NCBI GenBank assembly: GCA_027605045.1
Contig: JAQFWX010000011.1
Span: 124,001-188,000 of the forward strand
DNA length: 64,000 bases
Direction: 5' to 3'
Source of the DNA: Phallus indusiatus
Taxonomy: Eukaryota; Basidiomycota; Agaricomycetes; Phallales; Phallaceae
This document shows positions 22,514 to 34,061 of the stretch, piece by piece. Numbering within the stretch: position 1 is the first letter of the stretch; every line of letters begins with the position of its first letter. The translations under genes and the position numbers were made by a program. Below the pieces are notes generated by a model. That model was not told the DNA's origin, searched no databases, and saw only the letters and a list, made by a program, of their open reading frames with translations.

Positions 22514-24508
22514 ATGGCTCCCCTTTCACAAGTGTCCCTCATCTTTGCATGTGGGACTGCCCTATTCTCCGATGGTTATGTCAATAGTGTTATTGGGACG
22601 GTCGTCAATATCATTAAACGTAAATTTGGTGCTGATGTGATCACGACAAACCAAGACACGACCATTAATTCGATCGGATTTGCTGGTACTGTTGTTGGTA
22701 TGCTTACATTCGGTTATATCAGTGATAAGTTTGGGCGTAAATTTGGAATGGTCAGTCATCTACATCTTATCGTGTGAATGGATATTTGATAGAATGACAT
22801 AGATGACCGCAACCGGGATTATTGTCTTGTTTTCGTTTTTGTCGGCTTGTTCTCAAGGAGTCCATGGATCAACACAGGGTTTAGTAGCGGCTCTCATCGT
22901 CTTCCGGTTCTTCCTCGGTATAGGAATTGGCGCAGAATATCCATGCGGTAGTGTTGCTGCCAGTGAACAAAGCGAGGAGGATGGTGTAGCTAAGAATGCT
23001 CAAAACCGTTGGTTCGCTCTAGCTACAAGTAGGTCGACCTTCCAATGAATTTTTATTACTCTGTTTGAACACTTGCTAGATAGCATGATTGATTTCGGTT
23101 TCGTCATTGGAGCTTTTGTGCCTTTGGTTCTATGGTGGATGTACGTGGCTGGCCTGGTTTTATCTTCATCCTAGACTGAGTACCTTGATTTGATAGCTTT
23201 ACGGATAAACATCTCGATGCTGTGTGGAGAGGAACTTTAGGTTTTGGTGTTATCCCATCTACCTTCGTATTTCTCTGGCGTCTCCGAATGGAGGCAAGTC
23301 GAGCATTTCTCCTCTTACCGGCCTGAAATTTCACATTTTGCACAGGAGCCCACGCGTTATAAGAAAGATTCGATGAAACATGCTCGGATCCCCTATGGAC
23401 TAATATTCCGACGCTATTACAAAAGACTGCTCGCTATCTGCATTACTTGGTAAAGCCAGTTTTATTTTTTTGTGCTTGTAGAAAATTAATGGATCCATTT
23501 CAGGTTCATTTATGATTTCATTACGTACCCATTCGGCCTCTTTTCAACGCCTATCCTTTCCAGCGTTGAACCAACCGGCACAAGTTTTGGTGTTATTTTG
23601 GGATGGAACGTGGTTATCAAGTGAGTGCCTGCCATCATAAGCTATCTTATTGTCCCATTAACTTGTCCGGGGACCTAGCCTTTTCTATATGCCGGGAACC
23701 CTTATTGGAGCTATGGTTGTGGACTATCTGGGGGCTAAGCAAACTATGTGCATTGGACTGGCTGCCCAAATTGTGATAGGATTCATCTTGTCTGGAGTTT
23801 ACCCTCTCATCAAATCGCACGTGGCCGGGTTTGCGGTTTTATATGGTGTTTTTTTGTCTTTCGGAGAATTCGGGGTCAGTTCATTTGATTAATGCTATTC
23901 TATCAACAAGCCACTGAATCGATTAACGTAGCCCGGCAACTGTCTTGGTCTACTTGCTTCCAAGTCTGGTCCCACAGCTGTCAGAGGTCAATTTTACGGA
24001 ATTGCGGCTGCAGTTGGCAAAATCGGAGCATTTGTCGGAACACAAGGTACGCTCCAAACACCGTGATGGGTCTTATTCAGATGCTCAATTTCTCAAACGT
24101 CATATTATGTAAATAGCATTTCCACATATCATCGATCGTAAGCAACCAATATTTTCTCATGTGCATATTACATGACCATATCATAACTATCGCAGGCTTT
24201 GGAGGGTCGGATTCTAATCGTGGTAACTCGGGTCCCTTCTTTATCGGCAGCGGTTTGGGGGTCGTCAGTTTGTTGGTGACGTACTTCTTCATCCATCCTT
24301 TAACGGTCGACGGTATGCGTGCTGAAGATGCAAGCGTAAGCCCTTTTAAACTATTTCTTGATACTTTACTAAGCAGCTCGTATCGCAGTTCCGAGCCTAC
24401 CTTATCAGTCATGGTTACGACGTATCTCAGATGGGATTAAGAGAATTCGATGAGGAATCCATTGAAAGTGATGAAAACGAAAAGGAAAAAGAGAAGGTTC
24501 ATTCTTGA
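22514..24508 (+). CDS. GIT1-like MFS permease, copy 1
   Basis: Major facilitator superfamily transporter of the glycerophosphoinositol/phosphate permease type (yeast Git1 group), at the plasma membrane. Landmarks: start [25 protein letters not shown] motif [13 protein letters not shown] between helices 2 and 3, [20 protein letters not shown] typical of the Git1 family, [51 protein letters not shown] and a final [14 protein letters not shown] tail (here [16 protein letters not shown]), acidic at the end. About eleven exons, all with consistent phase. One intron (23294-23345) has a GC donor (GAG|GCAAGT), unlike the GT donor at the same place in the other copies. This copy is the most diverged from copies 2 and 3. 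The substrate is not proven. Confidence 0.88.
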
Positions 24509-25220
24509 AATGGTTTTAATTTTACGGGACTGTCCCCTATGAAACATGATCATAATTTTGTAGATCATTCGGTGATTTTTCATGACTTTGATGAAGCTAG
24601 CTTAATAAATCTTTGTACCCAGACTGAATTTGAAGGAAGGTAAAACCACTTTCGACGTCATAATTTAATTGCCTAAAAGGCTAAGAATTCGAAGCTGCCA
24701 AGGGCGATCGCAGATTTCAAAGATATATCAGTAACGGAACGTCGCGCATATATGCACATGCCATTTTATTCATGATCAAGCTCGATACGGTAAATCTACA
24801 AGTATTCATCATAAGCGTCAAATAAATTTCGAGTAAAAAATATACCTTATCACGTTATATACATTGGTATTCCATCGTGAGTAGACATTTTGCTTAGAAC
24901 GATAGATCACATGCTGGCATATAGTACGTGGAACTGCATATTTCTCGTGCCGTGAACTTCGAAATACTCAAACGTGTGCTTCATTCTCATTTATCATAGG
25001 GCCATACAAATTCGAAGCATTCATTACGAGAGTACGTCTCAGCCGAACGAATCTAAATACTGATTATACCTGGCTTTCCAAGGTCACGAGACCAGAAAGC
25101 TAACAGATCGATTCTCTTAAAAACGTTCAACCGGGAGATGGTAGCGGTAAATGATAATAATAAACTACGCCTTTGGGAAACTCACAAAGATTCAAAGCGC
25201 TCTTTTCTTCTTGTCTTGGT
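24509..25220. other. Spacer between permease copies 1 and 2
   Basis: About 700 bases, AT-rich, no gene or repeat recognised. It lacks the duplicated flank seen after copies 2 and 3. Confidence 0.5.
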
Positions 25221-27201
25221 ATGTTGCCCTTGACTCAGGTCTCTTTAATCTTTGCTTGTGGGACTGCGTTGATTTCGGACGGTTATGTCAATGGAGTCAT
25301 TGGAACGGTTGTTACGATTCTTCAGAGGAAATTCGGCCCAGGTGTAGTCACCACAAATGAACATACTACACTTAATTCGATAGGATTTGCTGGGACTATC
25401 GTCGGTATGCTCACTTTTGGTTATGTTACTGATAAATTTGGCCGAAAATTTGGTATGGTACGTGTCCTGGTTGTTCAATGGTTGTTAGTGCATTGATTGC
25501 GTCGGTATCCACGTCACTGCTAGATGATGGCTACCGGAATCATGATCTTATTCTCATTTCTCTCCGCGTGTGCTCAGGGAGCCCATAACTCAACTCATGG
25601 TTTGCTTGTCGTTCTCATCGTTTTTCGATTCTTCCTCGGTATTGGCATAGGGGCAGAATATCCATGCGGTGGTGTCGCAGCAAGTGAACAAAGCGAGGAA
25701 GGGCAAATAGCAAAACATTCCCAGAATCGTTGGTATTGCCTGGCTACCAGTAAATATCGAACAATACACTCAATCATCGCGAGTTTTTGACATTATAAAT
25801 TCCTAGACACTACGGTCAACTTTGGTTTTGTGATCGGAGCTTTTGTTCCCTTAGTTCTGTGGTGGATGTAAGCCGTATCTTATCTATTAAATTACAGACA
25901 GTGACTGTTACTAAGTTTCGGTGATAAACATCTTGACACTGTTTGGAGAGGCAGTTTGGGTTTTGGCATTTTGCCCGCATTTATTGTGTTTTTGTGGCGG
26001 CTAAGAATGACGGTATGCCGACTGTATTTCAGACTCCATAAGCAAAAAAATACCTGATATATGCTCCTAGGAGCCTAAACGTTACAAGGAGGATGGTATG
26101 CGATACGCTTCTATTCCTTATGGTTTAGTCATTCGGCGATATTGGCCTGGTTTAGCAGCTATATCCTTAACATGGTTTTGTCACTTTCCTTAATCAATTT
26201 GAACAGCATTGATACAGTTTAGGTTTTTATTTGATTTCGTCTCATACCCTTTCGGTTTATTTGGATCCACTATCTTGAATAGCGTATCACCCGAGGGTGC
26301 AAGTTTCGGGACAGTCTTGGGGTGGAATGTCGTAATCAAGTTAGTCGGAAGCTGGTCTTTCCAACAAGAGCTAATAGCGACCTAAGTTTATTCAACCTAC
26401 CCGGAACCATATTGGGTGCTTTTGCCGCAGATTACATAGGCCCAAAACGTACCCTCTGCTGGGGGCTTGGTATACAAGCTGTCTTTGGTTTCGTGCTTGC
26501 GGGGACTTACCCAATGCTGAAGAACCACGTCGCCGGCTTTGCTATCATGTATGGCATTTTCTTGAGTTTCGGAGTGTTTAGTGTACGTTTCATGAATAGT
26601 GGCGAGACTGTTCTATCTTAGGGATCTAATATGGGCTGTTAGTCGGGGTCCGGCACCGTCATTTTTGCAGCGAAAACTGGGCCGACCGCCGTTAGAGGAC
26701 ATTATTATGGAACTGCCGCCGCGATTGGTAAAGTCGGAGCACTCATTGGAACACAAGGTCCGTGCTACGAGTCTCTCGGTACAGATTTTTCAACTAATCA
26801 TCGACCTTGGGACAGCATTTCCACGTATTGTCAACGGTTGGAGCGTTTTCATATAATCCACTCAGTTTTTCTAAAATGATTTGATAGCATTTGGCGGTTC
26901 AACTTCTAATCGTGGCAATTCGGGACCATTTTTCATCGGAAGTGCCGTTGTATTCCTAAGTTTTATGAACGCTGTATTCTTCATCCGCCCACTATCCGAA
27001 AACGGGATGGTGGAAGTGGACAAATCTGTGAGTTGGTGATTCAGAAATTCGCGGCAGTTTGGATGGATTGACTGATTGTTATAGTTTCGCGAATACCTCA
27101 TTCGGCACGGCTATGATGTATCGAAAATGGGTCTGCCAGAGGAAGAAAGCGATTCCGTCTCAAGTGACAGACAATCTAAGGAGAAGGTTGACGTCGTCTA
27201 G
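25221..27201 (+). CDS. GIT1-like MFS permease, copy 2
   Basis: Second tandem paralogue. It starts [22 protein letters not shown] and keeps motif A ([12 protein letters not shown]), [71 protein letters not shown] and [11 protein letters not shown]. All exons splice in frame to the stop at 27201, ending in an acidic/Lys tail (KEKVDVV). One intron uses a weak GTTTTG donor after the SLTW segment. At the exon following FGVFS the usual PGN found in copies 1 and 4 is replaced by a Gly/Ser stretch, shared with copy 3. The coding region looks intact. It is closer to copy 3 than to any other copy. Confidence 0.87.
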
Positions 27202-27364
27202 ACTTGGTTAAGCAAATTTGTCGGGAATAAAACGTTTAAAAGCAACAGCTTGAAGATTCGCTAAGTCCTTAACTTAATAAGTTGAGCTCAGGCTCAGGTC
27301 CAAACATGTTAAGGTGGCTTTAATTCCGAAAAGATAATATTTTTATAACATATGTTAAAATGCT

Positions 27365-27832
27365 ATCGTCTGCAGTCAAAATGCGCAGTGCAGGGTTTCG
27401 AGTTAGAGTTGATTCCCTGTCACTTGTTGCTCCACATTCACGTTGATTGTACACCGTTCTTCGGAGATATTCACCGTCTGAACACCGGAAAGAATCCATT
27501 TCAGAGTTATGTCGTTACGACTCCGAAAAAATAAATGAACATACTACATAGGAAAGCTGTTGTGCATCCAAGGACCAAACAGAAGAAGTACATTTATATA
27601 TAAATTATTCCAGTGGAAGTCCAATGACGCTCTGACTCAGTGGAAGATTTGGGTGTCGCGTCGTGAATTTGCAGGATGAAGTGTCATTTTTATTTTGATC
27701 TATCTTGACTAAAATTAAACCCCCCAGATTCCCAGAACATCGTCTTACATATGTAATTCCAATTCTCCAGCCTCCGTTCACTTTGATCGTGGTGACGTCG
27801 TAGGGCGTCTGCTGGATGCTGTTCGCGCTCAA
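27365..27832 (-). pseudogene. Unrecognised decayed reading frame, copy a
   Basis: A minus-strand frame downstream of permease copy 2 that matches one downstream of permease copy 3. Both contain TVNIS, then CTINVN, within a longer aligned stretch; here the match breaks by frameshift soon after (VEQQVTGNQL then stop). The upstream part (IKVNGGWRIGITYV...) corresponds loosely to RIKEDDICVI in the other copy. I do not recognise a family. It was copied as part of the permease duplication. Confidence 0.45.
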
Positions 27833-28011
27833 GTCCTGTTCTCTTTCTGGTATTCACTGTGATACCACTGGCCTTTACTATGTGCGACGATGCACTTTAC
27901 TGATTTATCAAAACACATCTGTGCCGGCTGAAATTTAGGAATAAACGACTAAGAGGAAAACGATCGTTTTTCGCACATTGGAGAACGTGTTACAACCCAA
28001 CCCGTACATTA

Positions 28012-28081
28012 TGACGGCCAGTACTAAGTAGAGACCGACGGTCAGTATCTACGGAAGTAGATGGGCATGTACTGGCCGTCA
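28012..28081. repeat. Nested inverted repeat (possible cruciform)
   Basis: Outer arms of 13 bases match perfectly: TGACGGCCAGTAC at 28012-28024 and its reverse complement at 28069-28081. Inside lie two further short hairpins, GACCgacGGTC and ATCTACggaaGTAGAT. This is a three-way-junction layout in 70 bases, upstream of permease copy 3. Confidence 0.75.
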
Positions 28082-28349
28082 CGGTGTTTGTCTCTTGTTT
28101 TATTCGTCATATCAGAGTGTTGCCCTTTGATTCCCTTCGATTCCTCGATGATTCATTAGATATTTATTAAAAATAATTATTACCAAAAATTCATCCCTGA
28201 CCTATAGGGACCGGATTCGCCGTGTCACCCGTCGTTTACTAAATGTGAAACGAATAGAAAACGGCCTAATATGACATGGTTTAATGATAATAAATAGCTG
28301 GACCTTTGGGAAACTCACAAAGATTCGAATCGCTTCTTCCTGTTTTGAT

Positions 28350-30311
28350 ATGTTGCCCTTGACTCAGGTCTCTTTAATCTTTGCTTGCGGGACTGCGTTG
28401 ATTTCAGATGGTTATGTTAATGGAGTCATTGGAACGGTTGTTACGATTCTTCAAAGGAAATTTGGTCCAGGTGCAGTCACAACAAATGAACATACCACAC
28501 TTAACTCGATCGGATTTGCTGGGACTATCGTCGGCATGCTCGCTTTTGGTTATGTTACTGACAAGTTTGGACGGAAATTTGGCATGGTACGCTCTCTGGT
28601 GTTAAACCTTGCACTAATTGCGATATTCACGTCACTGCTAGATGATGGCTACCGGAATCATGATCTTATTCTCATTTCTCTCCGCGTGTGCTCAGGGGGC
28701 CCACAACTCAACTCATGGTTTGCTTGTCGCTCTCATAGTTTTTAGATTCTTCCTCGGTATCGGCATTGGAGCAGAATATCCATGCGGAAGTGTTGCAGCA
28801 AGTGAACAAAGCGAGGAAGGGCAAATAGCAAAACATTCTCAGAATCTTTGGTACTGTCTGGCTACCAGTAAATATCAAATTATACACTCAAATATCGCAG
28901 TTTTTTGACATTATAATTAAATCCTTAGACACTACGATCAACGTGGGATTTGTCATTGCGGCTTTTGTTCCCTTAGTTCTGTGGTGGATGTAAGTCGTAT
29001 CCTATACATCGCAATAACAGACAGTAACTGTTACTATCAATAAGTTTCGGGGATAAACATCTTGACGCGGTTTGGAGAGGTAGCTTGGGTTTTGGCATTT
29101 TGCCCGCATTTATTGTGTTTTTGTGGCGGCTAAGAATGACAGTATGTTAAAATTGTTTCAGAGTTCCAAAAGCAAGAAAAGACCTGATATATGCTGTTAG
29201 GAGCCTAAACGTTATAAGGAGGACGGTATGCGATACGCTCCTATCCCTTATGGTTTAGTCATTCGACGATATTGGCCTGATCTAGCGGCTATATCCTTAA
29301 CATGGTTTTGTTACTTCCCTGGATTAATTTGCACAACATTAATTATATGTTTTAGGTTTTTATTTGATTTCGTCTCGTACCCTTTTGGTTTATTTGCCTC
29401 CACTATTTTGAATAGCGTGGCACCCGAGGGTACAAGTTTCGGGACAGTCTTGGGATGGAATGTTGTAATTAGGTTAGTCGGAAGTTGGTCTTTTTAACAA
29501 AAGCTAACAAGGACCTAAGTTTGTTCAACCTACCTGGCGCCATACTGGGTGCTTTTGCCGCAGATTACATAGGCCCAAAACGCACCCTCTGTTGGGGACT
29601 TGTTCTACAAGCTGTCTTTGGTTTCGTGCTTGCGGGGACTTACCCAATGCTAAAGAACCACATCGCTGGCTTTGCTGTTATGTATGGCATTTTCATAAGT
29701 CTCGGAGTGTTTAGTGTACGTTTCATGGATGGTGACGGGGCTGTTCTGTCTTGAGGATCTAATATTGGCTGTTAGTCGGGGTCCGGTTCCTTCATTTTTG
29801 CAGCGAAAACTGGGCCGACCGCCGTTAGAGGACATTATTATGGAACTGCCGCCGCGATTGGTAAAGTCGGAGCACTCATTGGAACACAAGGTCCGTGCTA
29901 TGAGTTTCTCGGTACAGGTTTTTCAACTGATCGTCGACCTTGAGACAGTATTTCCACATATTGTCAACGGTTCGAGTATTCTGATATAATCCATGCAGTT
30001 TCTCTGAAATGATTTTTTGATAGCATTTGGCGGTTTATCTTCTAATCGTGGCAACTCAGGACCATTTTTCATCGGAAGTGCCGTTGTAGTTTTAGATTTT
30101 ATTATCGCTGTATTCTTCATCCGCCCACTATCCGAAGATGGGATGGTGGAAGTGGACAAATCTGTGAGTTGGTGATTCAAAAACGCAGCAGTTCGGATGG
30201 AATGACTGATTGTTATAGTTTCGCGAATACCTCGTTCAACACGGCTATGATGTATCGAAAATGGGTCTGCCGGAGAAAGAAAGCGATTCCGTCTCAAGTC
30301 AGACAATCTAA
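28350..30311 (+). CDS. GIT1-like MFS permease, copy 3
   Basis: Third tandem paralogue, nearly identical to copy 2 at its start ([22 protein letters not shown]) and sharing copy 2 intron sequences and weak donors. Motif [52 protein letters not shown] and [11 protein letters not shown] are present. Near the end a two-base deletion relative to copy 2 (about 30299) changes the frame and gives an early stop at 30309-30311. The tail reads SDSVSSQTI rather than the longer acidic/Lys tail of copy 2. The twelve helices are unaffected, so the protein may still work. Confidence 0.86.
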
Positions 30312-30459
30312 GGAGAAGGTCGACGTCGTCTAGATGAATAACGTGTTTGAGGGAAACGAGTGAGAAGATTCGTCCTTGAGCTCAGGCCCCAAAAATATTA
30401 AGATGGCTCGGGAAGAGATAGTATTTTTATAAAATACGCTAAAATACCATCATTTGCAG

Positions 30460-30876
30460 TCAAAAATACAGTGCTGGGTTTCGAGTTAGAGTAGACTCCG
30501 TGCTGAATGCTTCCCCGGGCCGCCAGCGCTCCCCATTCACGTTGATTGTACACTGTTCTTCAGAGTCGGAGATATTCACCGTCTGAATACCAAGTCCATT
30601 CAGTGTTATTTTACTACGATTTAAAGGAAAAGGAAGAAATACATATGAAAGCTCTTGTAGAATGTGCATCCACGGACCAAACAGAGTACTCGCTCAGTTG
30701 GAATTCAATCTCAGCAATCCAACAACGCCGTCCGAGGTGACGAGCCCCGACTTAAAGCTCAAAGTCCGAATCAGCACCCTTGCAGTGGCCGTAAATGAAC
30801 GTTGTATGACACATATGTCATCCTCCTTAATTCGTGCTACTGACAGTAGCGGTTGAGGTGATCCCTGACCATACAT
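30460..30876 (-). pseudogene. Unrecognised decayed reading frame, copy b
   Basis: Minus-strand frame of about 138 codons with one in-frame TGA between LLRLNSN and ASTLFGPWMH; it is otherwise continuous down to LTRNPALYF and the stop at 30460. It aligns with the relic after permease copy 2. Segments such as ITLNGLGIQTVNIS look protein-like, with alternating hydrophobic residues suggesting beta strands, but I cannot name the family. Either a nonsense-mutated gene fragment or part of a spliced gene whose intron removes the TGA. Confidence 0.4.
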
Positions 30877-31189
30877 TTAGTCGCGCCACCCCATGCCTGT
30901 CTGCTTCTAACCAACGTGCGTGTCGTTCTTACAATTCATAGGACAAGCCAAACCGAAGCGGGGAGTATGAGCTTGTGGACATATGTCAAATCGGTTCTCG
31001 GCTCCAATAATAATTCTTTCTCAATGACATGGGAATCTGCAAAATCTGGAATTATGGATATACAACAATATCGTTCACCCGCGATTTGTCTCACGACAAT
31101 TGTCGTATAGATCTAAACTTGAGAAAATCCTGCAAATCACATTTCCATAAATGTAGGTCCTAACCTTAGAGACTTCGCAACTTTTCATA

Positions 31190-33180
31190 ATGGTTCCCTT
31201 ATCCCAGGTGTCATTGATTTTTGCCTGCGGAACTGCATTATTCTCGGATGGCTACGTTAATGGTGTTATTGGAACGGTCGTTACAATTCTTCAAAGGAAG
31301 TTTGGATCAGACGTTGTTACTGAGAATGAACATACCACGCTCAATTCGATAGGGTTTGCTGGAACGATTGTTGGCATGATCGCTTTTGGATTCCTGACTG
31401 ACAAGCTTGGACGAAAATTCGGCATGGTAAGTGTTTTGGCTATTCACAGAACGAAATACATGGAACTCTAACTATGATTAATATTATCGTTAGATGACGG
31501 CTACAGGAATCATCATTTTGTTCTCGTTTCTTTCCGCTTGTGCTCAGGGAGCTCACAATTCAACTCATGGTTTACTTGTTGCCCTCATTGTCTACCGATT
31601 CTTCCTCGGTATTGGCATAGGAGCAGAATACCCATGCGGAAGTGTTGCAGCTAGTGAACAAAGCGAAGAAGAACAAATAGCAAAGTATACCCAACATCGT
31701 TGGCTTGCTTTAGCTACCAGTGAGTTGTGTCATATACATATGATCGCTGCAGCCTTATATCAACTCTTCAGACACCATGATCGACTTCGGTTTTGTAATT
31801 GGATCCTTCGTTCCTTTAGTTCTGTGGTGGATGTAAGCGTCTCCCGTCGTTTACTTTAAACTTGTGCTGAATTTGCTATATCATAGTTTCGGTGACAAGC
31901 ATCTTAATGCCGTTTGGAGAGGAACTTTGGGCTTTGGTATTTTACCCGCGTCAGTCGTGTTCATCTGGCGGCTGAGAATGTCGGTATGTTAAACTGTCTC
32001 ACCTCTAAAACGCAGACGGGTGACTGATACAAAGACTGTTAGGAACCTAAACGCTATCAAGAAGACGGCATGCGACATGCTCCCATCCCTTATTCTTTGG
32101 TTATTCCACGGTATTGGCGCAGTCTAGCAGCCGTATCCTTTACATGGTTTGAATATCATTCACTATGACTGCACTGTAGAGGCACTAATAAACAGGCTAG
32201 GTTTCTATATGACTTTATTGCATATCCGTTCGGACTCTTCGCGTCTACCATCCTGGACAGTGTAGAGCCCACGGGCGTCAGTTTTGGAGTGATTTTGGGA
32301 TGGAATGTCGTTATCAAGTTAGTCTCGTTCTACCCGTTCCGAAGAGAAAAGACTGATGACTTCTTAGTTGTTTCGATATGCCTGGGACCATACTCGGTGC
32401 TTTCGCCGCTGACTACCTAGGTCCCAAACGTACACTTTGTTGGGGTCTTGCTGCACAGGCCGTTTTCGGTTTCATCCTTGCTGGTACCTATCCACTATTA
32501 AAGAACCATGTTGCTGGATTTGCTATAATGTACGGCGTCTTCTTAACTATGGGAGAGTTTGGTGTAAGTTACTGTTTGTGTTTCCAGGTGAAAGATCTCC
32601 GAATAACCCGTTTATCACGTAGCCTGGTAACTGCACCATCATTCTTGCAGCAAAGACTGGACCAACGGCTATCAGAGGGCATTATTTCGGAGTCGCAGCT
32701 GCTGTTGGTAAAGTCGGTGCGCTCGCTGGGACGCTAGGTTTGCGCTCTCTAAATATGAATGACTGAAGCATCATTTTCGCTGACAAAATTCTCCGTAGCT
32801 TTTCCCCACATCGTTGATCGTATGATGTATTTTTCTCCCTTAACGATGATGTCCTCTGACATTCTTTATGCTCCGTAGGATTTGGCGGTTCCGACTCTAA
32901 TCGTGGTAACTCGGGACCGTTCTTCATTGGCAGTGCCCTCGTAGTCTTGAGTCTTATTAACGCAATACTGTTCATTCATCCCCTGACCGTGGACGGAATG
33001 ATTGAAGAGGACAAAGCTGTGAGTTGACTGAATAAGTCTAGCATCGCTGCTTTCTAATGGAATGACTCTTTGTCCTAGTTCCGCGAATACCTTTCTGAGA
33101 ATGGTTACGACGTATCAAAGATGGGTTTAATCGAGAAGGATAGTGTTTCAGTTTCAAGTGGTAAGATTGATAAGGAGTAA
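31190..33180 (+). CDS. GIT1-like MFS permease, copy 4
   Basis: Fourth tandem paralogue, starting [22 protein letters not shown]. It has motif [70 protein letters not shown] joined to [22 protein letters not shown] and [18 protein letters not shown]. The end reads [17 protein letters not shown] and IDKE before the stop at 33180. It retains the PGN and HIVDR segments also present in copy 1, which copies 2 and 3 have altered. It therefore looks closer to the ancestral form. All exons join in phase. Confidence 0.88.
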
Positions 33181-34061
33181 TTGATATCTGTATTTTCATT
33201 ATGTCATGATGTCATGAGTAACCTTACTATACATTAACGAATATGATGATAGAGTAAAAACTGAACCGGTTGTTAATGCATCCTTGGGCCACCGTGCGTC
33301 AGCCTACGTAGTTGAAATGTTGGTTGTTAAAACTGGAGCGCTGAACGGCAAGCTCCGAACCGTGACGTTGCCAACCAAAATTTTCCACAATATCGACCAT
33401 GGCAAAGACCTGAAAATGTCCTTCATCGAGCGAAAGCATGCGTAATGACATCATGTTTATGTTTTTTTCTTGAGACTGGTTGGACATCACAAGATTTTCC
33501 AGAATATGATATACCAGACATCATGAGTGTAGGTGATAAATTCCGAAGTCCAATCTATGAAAGTTTTGACTTACGTCTGGCATGAAGCCCTTCGATCGTA
33601 CTAGTAAAACATAAAGGCATCTTTCGCTTGTCGATCACATCATCACTCCGTCCAGCATGCCGATAGGCCAACCCATGCAGCAGCGACCGGATTAGCTTCA
33701 CACCTTTTCCCCGAGTGGTTTATATTCAATCATTGCAGTCTCATGATACTTATGATGGAAACTAATTCATATCTCCTTCCGGCATCGCTATGTATTTTGA
33801 GGTAACCCAGAATCATGCACGCGCGGGCAATCCAATGGCCATTGAACTAGTGACGAAATTAGGTCCGATTATTTGGTACTTTCCCATTCGAAATACTTAC
33901 TATGGTATCCCCTTGTTTTTTTTTAGCCTGGCTCTGATTGGACCTTAAGTATGGAAATCCAATTGCTAACCGCGTGCATTAGTCGAAGCTACATATTTAT
34001 ACGGCTCGTATTCCATGACATGGCGGCAGCCCTGAGACTCGTCCCCAGCCTTGAATTCCCA
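33181..34061. other. Intergenic region, no supported gene
   Basis: About 880 bases between the permease array and the first aspartic protease. It contains a T-rich run at about 33917-33926 and the protease promoter. Confidence 0.5.
33991..34000 (+). promoter_or_regulatory. Likely TATA element of aspartic protease A
   Basis: ACATATTTATA about 65 bases before the chosen ATG. It argues against the in-frame ATG at 34020, which would fall at or before the transcription start. Confidence 0.45.

Noticed and set aside
34020..34061. Upstream start (MAAALRLVPS) for aspartic protease A
   Set aside because: Too close to the TATA element and would put a non-hydrophobic leader before the signal peptide.
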